Shown here piece by piece: positions 55,314 to 64,000 of a DNA stretch of 64,000 nt. Positions within the stretch are counted from its first letter, which is position 1. Each line of letters begins with the position of its first letter. Source of the stretch: Thozetella sp. PMI_491. Its lineage: Eukaryota > Ascomycota > Sordariomycetes > Chaetosphaeriales > Chaetosphaeriaceae. The stretch is from NCBI GenBank assembly GCA_021432635.1, contig MU270107.1, forward strand, positions 124,001-188,000, read 5' to 3'. The notes below the pieces were generated by a model, which saw only the letters and a program-made list of their open reading frames with translations, made no database searches and was not told where the DNA came from. A program made the translations under genes and the position numbers.

Positions 55314-56835
55314 CCCGGCGGACTGGGTCGGTCGTGGCTGCTGAGCCCAGGCAGCCGGTTTGATATTGCAATGCAGGGCCGATGAGACCGGAGCGCCGGG
55401 AGGGGTCCTCAGGCCTTCAGGTTGCAAGCGCGGGGCAGCTAGGTTCGTTCTGCGACGGAGACGCGTCGCGACCTTTTTTTGGGCTGACGCGGGCTCACGT
55501 GGGATTGACTGCTGGTAATTATTTTGGTGGGCCGCCTTAACTTTTCAACGTCCGGGCGAGCGAGGCTGAGGTGAAAGAAAAAGCCGGGGAAGAAAGTGGG
55601 TCGCACGGTCCGGAGCGCCAAACCTTCAACCGGTACCGCAATCAGGCTTTGTGATGGAAGGGAAAGAAAGGGTAGGAAAGCTGAGGATCCTTTAAAATCG
55701 AGGGTGTAAAAAAGACTTTATGGTCAGAATGAATAAAAAGAGCGATGAAAAGGATGTTCTCCGAGGTGCAAACGAACGCACTGCGCGTTTACGGTGGTGG
55801 GATGACCAAGGCAGCCGGCTCGTTTGGTGCTGGCGGACCGTCTTGGTCGAGAGTTGCTTGTCGAGTTAGCAAACTCGAGATGCAGACGCAAACAAAATAC
55901 TCGAGCTGATGTGGTCCGTGCTTTAGCACATTTTCCAAATCACTGGGCAATTTGCCAGCGTTCACCTACCTGTCTCTCGAGTCGACCCGTCCAGACATTC
56001 GCTGTTTGTAGTTCTTCATCGGCAGCGACTGGGACATATGCTAGATTCACGACCATATCCCAGGGCGGTATCCAAAAGGACTTGAGGCTGCTCCGGCATC
56101 AACATTTTATCTGCATTTGCCGTCTTGTAGATTCCTATCCTCCCTCCTTCTCTCAGATATAATTCACTAAAGGGAGGCAGCCTACAGTACTTGCCCCTTC
56201 CCACACGGGAGCCACCACACGCTAGAGAGGATAAGAGATAGAGGACAGCCAACATTTGATAGTATGAGATCGGCTTTATACTGGTTTTTCAATTCTATTC
56301 TCTCTATGATGAGATGTCTCGATGGTCTAAAAGAGCCTCTTTCCACAAGGCAGATGCCCACCCGATAGCGGAGCCTCCTGACCTCCTGACCTTCCCCTAA
56401 ACTCCCATGCTATGACAACGGCGCGCTCGAACATGGATATACGCAAGACGACTTAACGAGCCCATCAAACAGGCGATCGAACAGGTCCAGGTCAGCTCTC
56501 TTCTCCCCCTTGGGGCTGCCCGCCGTCCCAGGCACACAGGTGTGCCTTTCCAGCGAATCAAACATTATATGCGGGTTCCTCGGTTCCCAGGGGGCTTTGC
56601 CGGTGCTTCCTTTTCGCTTCTGTTCCTGTCCGTCCGTGATCGATGGGCTCGATGGATATCCGACACGAAGTGAACACAGAGATTCCCACCAACACACAGG
56701 GTGAAATCTCCGCTCTAGTTCTTTTGGTAACGACTGTATCTCCGCCCGCGCATATTATACACAACTGCTCCAATATACTCCCAGAACGCCAGCGCACAAT
56801 ACCCTGTCTATCTGTACGATGCCGTGCCGAAAGGC
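55314..56835. other. Spacer: DUF4211 promoter and LCB2 3' flank
   Basis: No supported gene. The LCB2 side (56400-56835) may be 3' UTR, and a donor-like GTGAGC overlapping the LCB2 stop codon is noted separately. Confidence 0.5.
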
Positions 56836-58830
56836 TCACCTCAAGGGGTGCTGGACGTCCTCGGCGGTCCGGGCGATGACGTCGGCCAGCTTCCAGCGCG
56901 GAGCCCGGATGACGCCCTCGAGGCCGTTGGCCTTGCGCCATTCCTTCTCCATCTCCGGGGTGACTCCGTCAGGTAGAGGTTCGAGGCCGCCGGCGATGCC
57001 AGTGGAGAACTTGAGCTGCAGGATGTCTCCCACCTCGTCGCAGGCCGCGAGGAGGCGGTCTAGGTCATCCTTGTTGTGTGCCGACGAGACGCAGAAGCGC
57101 GCGCGGGAGCTGATGAGAGGGGTAGCAGGGTATCCGACGATGACGACCGAGATCTTGCGCTTCAGCATCTCGTGGCTAAAGGCCGACATCTTTCCGGGGC
57201 TGTAAAGCATGATGGGGACAATGGGGGAGTCGTCGTGGCCGGCGACAATGAAGCCGAGACGCTTGAGACCGAGGCGGAGATAACGAGAGTTGAAAGCAAT
57301 GCGCTCGAGGCGCTCCTGGCCCTGGCCGGGGCAGTACTCACCCGTGATGAGGCGCAGGGAAGCCAGGATCTGCATCAGGACAGCCGGAGTAGTCGACTCG
57401 CCGAGGGCGGTGGAGGGGTTGGTGGTCTTGAGCTTGGCGATGACTTCCTTGTTGCCAGCGACGTAGCCGCCGTTGGCGCCGAACGACTTGGTGAAGGTAC
57501 CCATAAGGATATCGACCTCGGCGGGGTCAACGCCGAAGTAGTCGCACACGCCACGGCCGTTGGGGCCGAGGGCGCCGATGCTGTGGGCCTCATCGACATA
57601 CAGGAAGAACTTGTACTTCTTCTTGAGAGCGACCACACTGGGCAGGTCACACATGGTGCCCTCCATCGAGTAGAGGCCTTCGATGGCGACCAGGATCTTC
57701 TTCCAGGGGCGGTGGGTGCGGGGCTGGCCCTGCGAGATAGCGTCGCGCAGCTTCCGCTCGAGATCTTCCATGTTGTTGTGCTTGAACGACTGAATCATGG
57801 CACCCGAGAGACGAGCGCCGAGGCGGATCGACGCGTGGTTAAGCTCGTCAGAGATGATCAGGCAGCCCTTGCCGATCAGAGCAGGGAAGGAGCTGGCGTT
57901 GGTGACGAAACCCATAGAGAAGACCATGGCGTCCTCCTTGCCCAGGAACTTGGCCGTCTCCCTCTCAACCTCCTGGAGCAGATCTGAAGCCCCCGAGTCG
58001 GCAACGGGGCTGCAGAAGGTGAGGCCGTACTTGCGGACGGTCTCCTCGACGGCATCGGCGCAAGGTCCTTCGGACTGGGCAAAGCCAAGGTAGTTGTAGG
58101 AGCTCATGTTGAGGGTCTCGGTGGTGGTACCGGTGTAGGTGTAGTTGCGGTTGAAATTGTCCGACTTGCGGTCCAGGAGGGTGATGTAGCGGCCTGGCAC
58201 GCCGGTGGTCGGCCGGCTGAAGCAGTCATCAATGCGCATCTTGAGCCGGCGGACGTAAAAGTTGTCGAAATCCTCGTTGAGAGGGGCATAGCCATTGTGG
58301 GCCTTGAGGGCCTGGTAGATCTTCTTGTCGCCGAAACGCTTGCCGAAGAAATCACGGGTGTGGCCGAAGAAGATAAGAAGGAGATAGCTGAGGTAGGTGG
58401 CAACGACGTAGAAGTACGGAGGCTCGTCCTCAACCGGGGCTCCTAGGGCCTGGCTCCCCCGGGCCTTGCTGGCATACCGGTGGGAAGGGCTGAGCAAGGG
58501 GCCGAACTGGGCCTCTACGCGCCGCTGTCTGCTCTCCTCGGCAGCCGAGGGCGGCGAGAAGAGAGTCGTGGTCGGCTCGTCATGTTCGGGTTCCCCGGTA
58601 GCGGACGAAAGGGAGATGGTGGGAAGGCCGAGGCCGGCACCGTTCAGCTGCGGCGAAGGGCTCTGCTGGTTCGGCATGGCGGGTAGGTGCTCCTTGTTCT
58701 TGGGCGACGAGAAGAATTGGGTAAGGCGGTTGCCTTTGGACTGGGACGGCCGACGCTCACCAGTCCGCTCGCCGGGGAGCATGCTGGAGGGGGAGGAGGC
58801 GGGAGAAAAGGGGTTAATCTTTCGGGGCAT
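56836..58830 (-). CDS. LCB2: Serine palmitoyltransferase subunit 2
   Basis: An intronless 664-aa frame. The catalytic PLP-dependent subunit of serine palmitoyltransferase in the ER, which condenses serine with palmitoyl-CoA to start sphingolipid synthesis, as a dimer with Lcb1. Class-II aminotransferase (alpha-oxoamine synthase) features: NMSSYNYLGFA, GTTTETLN, DELNHASIRLGARLSG, VAIEGLYSMEGTMCDLPSVV, FLYVDEAHSIGALGPNGRG, and the Schiff-base lysine in GTFTKSFGANGGYVAG (K about 448). A membrane span (VVATYLSYLLLIFFGH, about 133-148) precedes the catalytic domain. The N-terminal 115 residues are Ser/Pro-rich and longer than in yeast. The ATG at 58830 (MPRKINPFSPASS) is the first in a frame that is open for seven codons upstream. 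Confidence 0.95.
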   Translation of the reverse strand: MPRKINPFSPASSPSSMLPGERTGERRPSQSKGNRLTQFFSSPKNKEHLPAMPNQQSPSPQLNGAGLGLPTISLSSATGEPEHDEPTTTLFSPPSAAEESRQRRVEAQFGPLLSPSHRYASKARGSQALGAPVEDEPPYFYVVATYLSYLLLIFFGHTRDFFGKRFGDKKIYQALKAHNGYAPLNEDFDNFYVRRLKMRIDDCFSRPTTGVPGRYITLLDRKSDNFNRNYTYTGTTTETLNMSSYNYLGFAQSEGPCADAVEETVRKYGLTFCSPVADSGASDLLQEVERETAKFLGKEDAMVFSMGFVTNASSFPALIGKGCLIISDELNHASIRLGARLSGAMIQSFKHNNMEDLERKLRDAISQGQPRTHRPWKKILVAIEGLYSMEGTMCDLPSVVALKKKYKFFLYVDEAHSIGALGPNGRGVCDYFGVDPAEVDILMGTFTKSFGANGGYVAGNKEVIAKLKTTNPSTALGESTTPAVLMQILASLRLITGEYCPGQGQERLERIAFNSRYLRLGLKRLGFIVAGHDDSPIVPIMLYSPGKMSAFSHEMLKRKISVVIVGYPATPLISSRARFCVSSAHNKDDLDRLLAACDEVGDILQLKFSTGIAGGLEPLPDGVTPEMEKEWRKANGLEGVIRAPRWKLADVIARTAEDVQHPLR

Positions 58831-61800
58831 CGTCTCGTTGCCTCTAAGCAATGCAATAGGGTCGTCGAAAATGCTTCGGCCTTCGAGTCCGGAGCGCGCG
58901 GTTCGCGGCCGATTGGTGCTACTATAGTAGAAAAAAAAATCTCGAGTGTTAGCGACTTGGATTGAGGAATTCGTTTTTTTGAAGGTTTGATCGTTAGAAA
59001 GCGCCGGGCCCCCGGGGGGAAGGCGATCTTGGCCTCAAGATCTGCAAGTGCGCCACAGGGCCAACGCGTAGCACCACCCACACGCACCACTTTGAACCGT
59101 TGCGGGCCAGCTTCCTCTGCACAAAGCCGCCGCGCTAGAAGACGGCCTTGGGAGACAGCGCGACCACAAAACAATGACGGCTTCCTGACTCAGCGCCGGC
59201 AGCTAGAGGGCTCGGGAACAAGCAACCATGAGGACGGGAGGGCGGGCCCGGCGTGCTCACACGACAAGTTGATTGCCACAGGGAAAGCCCAACGGCACGG
59301 GAGGGAGATGGAGTAACAAGAAAAGCGATCGGTCGGGAACTTACAATCTTGGTCGCTTTTTGCCGTGGTCTGATGGCTGCCGTTTTCCCAGGTCGTACAG
59401 AGCTGTGCTTGGTGGGCGGTGAGGGCGCGGCTGGGACGAGAGATCCGCCACGAATAGGAGTCGCGTTCGGAGGGCGCCGCAGGGGGGCAGAGCTCGTTAT
59501 CTGGTAAAAAGGAATGTGTCGACGGCAGATGCGATCCTGCTAGACCGGCCGGTGGCTGCCTGAGCAAGCAAAGAAGCTCGACGACGGGCGTGCAGCAGCC
59601 AATGGACCCGGGAGAGACAGGTACAGGAGAGGGGAAGGAGAGGAAGAGAGGGAAAAGGGGGGGCTCAGGCGAGGAAAAGTCGAGAATGAGGGTCGAGATT
59701 TGTACGACTCAGCAGATTTGAGAAGGGGTGAAGGGGGCCCTGGAAATTGGTATTACTGTGATGAGCCACTAGCCACACCGTAATTTTGGGTAGCTGTCCG
59801 AGACCCCTGCACCCTCGCCTAGCGTTGTATTGTTGCTGGAGGTGCCGGGCCTTGTCGACTTCCCGTCCCGAGAGGGGACTGCTGTTACTAAGAAGTCCGG
59901 AAGAGGGCAAGAAGAAGCTCAGCCTACCAGGGGAGGGGAGGGGGGAGAAAAAGAGGCCCCGACCCTTTTGGCTCCGTGTGCTCTCCTTGGTCCGCCTCGC
60001 AGCGATCGGCCGTTGGAGCGTTTCTTAACAATGAGAGGCCGCCACGGCCTAATACGTTCTATCTTTTTTTTTTCTCCTTCTCTTCTTCCTTTCTCAATCC
60101 CCACTCCTCTGTTATGGGAGGGTCGAATTGGGCCGGTGGAGAGAGACAAGTCCCGAGACGTGGTCGGCTAGTCGCCGAGCTGCTTATTGGTGTGGTGACA
60201 AAGCAAGTGCTGAGAGGACAGTGCCAAACCAACGTACGGTATAAATCGGGCAGTGGAAGAGGACTCCGTCCAGGGTGGGGGCGACAGGGTCGGGGCGAGG
60301 GCTGGTAGTACTGACAGGCGGCAGGCCGGGGCTTCCGGAAATGCCTCTCACTATTTCTCTCTGGTTGCCATCATATCATCTTCAGTTCCCGTGCCCTTTT
60401 TAAACTTGGGTCCCTCATCGTGCCCATGGCGCGACAAACCGGGCGCGACAAACCGGCCCCCTTCCACCTTCCGTTGCCCCCCCTCCCTTGCCCCCCGTCC
60501 TCCGGTCCTCCACACTATCATGCATGGATCACCAGCCTCTGCACATACATACACACGCACATACTCCCTGTGAATAGGTAAGGATACGTAGGTGGGTGTG
60601 TATCACATCAGATGAGTCGCGTAAGCCACCGAGGCTTCTGCGCCGGCGATATGCCCTCGTCCCAAGGCGCTCCCCCTCTAGTCGAAACGGGTAAGGGCCA
60701 GCCCCGCGATCCCCTCGCGTCGCTGCCCGAGCTTGCGATCGCATGAGATCGGACAGCTGCCAGCTCAGTGGCCTCATTTCTCTTCCAAGGCCGCAAGTAG
60801 CTATGCTGCCGGGATCCAGGCTACTGAGGCTGCTACCTCTCCCGCCTTGGAGGTTAAGGGGATGAAGAAGAGGAGTGATTGCATCATCGCGCCGCTGTCG
60901 TGTGGTTTTGTGCAGCGGTCATGGCTGTAGCGAAGCCCGGCGTACACGCTCGTCACCACTTGCCGTTTGCCGGCAAGGTCGGGATGCCTCGCATAACCGC
61001 GTTGGCTCTTAGCCTCTGCGCAGGGCGGGACCCCACACCAGGTCCCAGTTCGCCGGGCGATTTCTCAAGCCAAGTCACTAATTATCTCACATGGGTAGGG
61101 GGAGGAGCGACGGGGTTTGAAATCAAACCAAGACCTTTCCGCGTGCGTGTGTGTTTTTTTTTTTCTTGGGCCTTTGTCCCCACCCCTTCCCCCCGGCCCT
61201 GCTTCTCTCCCCAGCTCGACCAGCATTCGAACAAGCAAGTTGCAACCGGCGACGTAGTTTGCAATATGCGCATACAATGAAGACAATCAATGAGCAGACC
61301 ATGGCCCACGCCGCATGAAGGGCTATGGAGCTCCGAATGCCAGCCAGACCGCTCCTCCGAGCCGGCGATGGCCGTGGGCTCCGCAAACATCCAGGTCAAA
61401 CTCGGGTCCAGAAAAGTCGTCAGATGGCCCCTTCGCTTCGTCCCCAAATGTCTCGCGTCTACAGATAGGTACTGGGCCTGATGGCCCTGGCGGCCCTGGC
61501 AGCCCTGGCGAGCAGCTCAGCACCCTCGTTCCTTCCTCCATAACCCCTTGATACGGAATGCGGCCCCAGTAAGGTACCTTACCTTACGGTGTCCGCCCCT
61601 GGATCGGGATTCCGCACCACGCCGGAAAGGGGAAATCTGACAGCCCCCTGGAGCCCCGACGCCCTGACCTGAAGGAGAAGACCGTACTCCGTACACTACT
61701 GTGTATCCGTAGGGCGGGTGCCGCTGTGGCTTCTGTGGCTTAGCGTCCACCGGCTCGCATCGGGCCAGCCTCCTCCACGTTTTCCGCTCCGGCACTGGCT

Positions 61801-62128
61801 AGGCTCCTCCTGCGGACAATGATAGCCTCCAGCTCGGTCCGGCCGGAATGGGCGATCTAGAGGAGGTGGACAGCCCTACTGGGTTTTTTTCTCCATCCCC
61901 GGAGGAGTTTGTATAAACCCATTGTACATAGTCCACCAAAACTTGTCGACAGCCAAGATTTTTGTGATGAAACAATTGCCAATTGCGCCCTCCTCCGAGC
62001 GTCTGATAACTACAATTGTGCAATTGCGCCCGCCAAATTCCTAATCGCGCGACATCAGCGTTGGAGAAGACGAGGAGAGGGAAATTTTGATACAACTAAA
62101 AAAAATTAAAAATTAAAAAAAATTCACC
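58831..62128. other. 3.3 kb divergent spacer LCB2 / AACS
   Basis: Promoter regions of both genes. Visible elements: a T-tract (60063-60073), an imperfect tandem GGCCCTGGC repeat (about 61482-61512), a GGTACC/CCTTACCTTACGG block (61567-61590), a duplicated CAATTG-rich element (61973-62031) and an A-rich leader (62096-62124) directly before the AACS start. No gene supported between them. Confidence 0.5.
61973..62031. repeat. Direct repeat of CAATTGC.CAATTGCGCCC upstream of AACS
   Basis: Two copies, each containing two CAATTG cores and ending GCGCCC, start at 61973 and 62013 (40 bp apart), 98-156 bp before the AACS ATG. Position and duplication suggest a promoter element. Confidence 0.7.
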
Positions 62129-64000
62129 ATGGCAGCAGGCGCAGACACCGGCCTCGGGGCCTCTCCTCTAGAGCTCTGGCGGCACCCAGATCCCATGTCG
62201 ACGCCTATGTGGAAGTTTCTCCAGCATATCAACACCAAGTACGGCCTGGCCTTGGACGGATATCCGGCCCTGTACAAGTGGTCCGTCGAGAACGTGGCTG
62301 ACTTTTGGGGCGAGTGCTGGCACTTCGTGGGAATTAAGGCTTCGAAGCCTTTCGATAAGGTGGGTGTGCCCCCCTCTCCCGGCCCGTACCTGCCTTCGGC
62401 CGCCCCAGACCCCCTATCGGGCTTCCTCCAGCGGGCACGGGGCGAACTCCCTGCGGCAGTGTCCCATATATGAGATTATCTCTTTGCTCGCCCTCTACAC
62501 ATGTTTCCGGCGGCTAACCGGCCGACCAGGTGCTTCCGGCTGATGCCGCCATGTTTCCTCGGCCAGACTTCTACCAGGGCGCTCTTCTCAACTTCGCCGA
62601 GAATCTGCTCTTCCCCGCCAACGCGGCGGTCAACGAGGATGAGCCGGCTGTCATCACGGCCACGGAGCGGGACAGCGAGCGGCCGGCGTTGACATGGGCC
62701 GAGCTGCGGGATCAGGTCCGCCGCTGCGCCAGCGCCCTCAAGGGGGCCGGCATCGAGGAGAGAAGCATCGTCGCCGGCTATGTCTCCAACCACGCCCAGG
62801 CCGTCGTGGCCATGCTGGCTGCGGCATCTCTTGGCGCCATCTGGACCGGTATCAGCCCAGACAACGGCGTCAGTGCGGTGCTCGATCGTCTAGCCCAGAT
62901 CGGCCCTGTGGTCCTATTCGCCGACAACGGAACCTCCTACAACGGCAAGGACTGGGCCAGCACTTCCAAGACACTAGAGATCGTCGAAGAGCTTCAGAAG
63001 CGTGGTCTTAAGCAGGTCGTGGTGATCAAGAACCTGGCCGCTGTCGACCTCGGCCTGGATGATCTGCGGGCAAAGGGCATCGAGGCTGTGGGTTACGAGA
63101 GCTTCTTGGGGGAGTAAGTATTACCCTTTTTTTTCTTCCCCTTGCCCACCACGGGCAACCCATCAAGGGTCTCTCAGGCTGACTGTCATCCAGTTCTCCT
63201 GACGAGCCCCTCACCTTCAAGCAGCTGCCATCATCGCATCCGCTCTACATCTTGTACTCCAGCGGCACCACGGGCTTGCCCAAGGCTATCATCCACACAG
63301 CCGGGGGTACGCTGATACAGCACAAGAAGGAGCACCTGCTCCACTCCTCCATCACTTCCTCCTCCCGCATGCTCTATTACACTACCACGTCGTGGATGAT
63401 GTGGCACTGGAGTGTCTCCGCCCTGGCAGTTGGGGCGTCTCTGGTCCTCTACTCTGGTTCGCCCTTCAAGCCGCACGGCTACATCTCTATCCCGAAGATC
63501 CTCTCCGAGCTCAAGGTTACCCACTTCGGCACCTCGGCCGCCTACCTGACGGCGCTCGAGGCCAACAACGTTCGGCCGGTAGAAGACCCGTCGCTCGACC
63601 TCTCGGCCCTCGAGGCCATCTTCTCCACCGCGTCACCCCTGCCTCCGTCTACCTTCCGGTTTATGTACGAGGCGTTCCCGCCCCGCATCAACCTCGCCTC
63701 TATCACGGGCGGGACCGACATCATCTCGCTGTTTGGCGCCGGCTGCCCTCTGCTACCCGTCTATGCGGGAGAGATCCAGTGCGCCGGCCTCGGCATGGCC
63801 ATCGGGGTCATGGACAGCGCCTCGTCGGCCGAAAACCCGATCCCCGTGGACCCGCCCGGGTCGGAGGGCGACCTAGTATGCACGAAACCGTTCCCGTGCC
63901 AGCCGCTCACCTTCTTCGGCCCCGGCGGCGATGATAAGTACCGCGCGGCCTATTTCGAGCGTCTCGGCCCCACCATGTGGCACCACGGCGATTTCGTCCG
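62129..64000 (+). CDS. AACS: Acetoacetyl-CoA synthetase (partial, right edge)
   Basis: CDS join(62129..62359,62530..63113,63194..>64000); about 540 codons visible, 3' end beyond the window. Acetoacetate-CoA ligase activates acetoacetate to acetoacetyl-CoA in the cytosol, an ANL-superfamily enzyme related to acetyl-CoA synthetase. Seen: LELWRHPDPMSTPMWKFLQH near the N-terminus, LNFAENLLFPANAA, ANL nucleotide loop YILYSSGTTGLPKAIIH, LYYTTTSWMMWHWSVSALAV, FGTSAAYLTALEANNV, SITGGTDIISLFGAG (the A5-type motif) and MWHHGDFV as the window ends. The two introns (170 and 80 bp) are in phase (FDK|VLPAD and FLGD|SPDEPL). The ATG follows TTCACC and an A-rich leader. The C-terminal third, including the catalytic lysine, is missing only because of the window edge. 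Confidence 0.93.

Noticed and set aside
1-64000. Biosynthetic gene cluster, transposon or viral insertion
   Set aside because: No PKS/NRPS, P450 run, transposase, reverse transcriptase, integrase or terminal repeats were seen; genes are unrelated housekeeping functions.

Overview
The window is nuclear chromosomal DNA of a filamentous ascomycete, most likely a Sordariomycete. The grounds are short 50-250 bp GT-AG introns with CTAAC-type branch sites, strong C-ending codon bias in coding exons, long pyrimidine-rich 5' leaders, and a set of conserved single-copy fungal genes. Large spacers of 1-4 kb separate genes on both strands. I found no rRNA, tRNA, CRISPR array, intact transposon or bacterial-type operon. 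Species cannot be named from the sequence alone.

Layout, left to right: TOM22 (+, mitochondrial import receptor); a 1,393-residue ADF-H domain protein (-, actin binding); a PTC1-type PP2C phosphatase (-); VPS2 (-, ESCRT-III) head-to-head with FZO1 (+, mitofusin) across about 520 bp; an adenosine-deaminase-like N6-methyl-AMP deaminase (-) divergent from the heterotrimeric G-protein beta subunit (+); a doubtful small repeat-flanked ORF (-); an F-box protein of accessory character (+); a phosducin-like protein (+, the G-beta chaperone); a 914-residue single-pass membrane protein of unknown function (+); RanBP1/YRB1 (+); a TAF14-type YEATS protein (+); a large Zn(II)2Cys6 transcription factor (+); a DUF4211 nuclear-type acidic protein (-); the LCB2 subunit of serine palmitoyltransferase (-); and, running off the right edge, acetoacetyl-CoA synthetase (+, partial).

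Most genes are unrelated housekeeping functions. The one plausible functional link is that the G-beta gene and the gene for its likely folding co-chaperone (phosducin-like protein) lie about 9.5 kb apart in the same orientation, with only the F-box gene and the doubtful ORF between them. The least explained items are the 914-residue membrane protein, the F-box gene, and several noncoding repeats and palindromes in the spacers. All exon coordinates were deduced by hand from reading-frame continuity, GT/AG sites and protein-family expectation; no transcript data were available.
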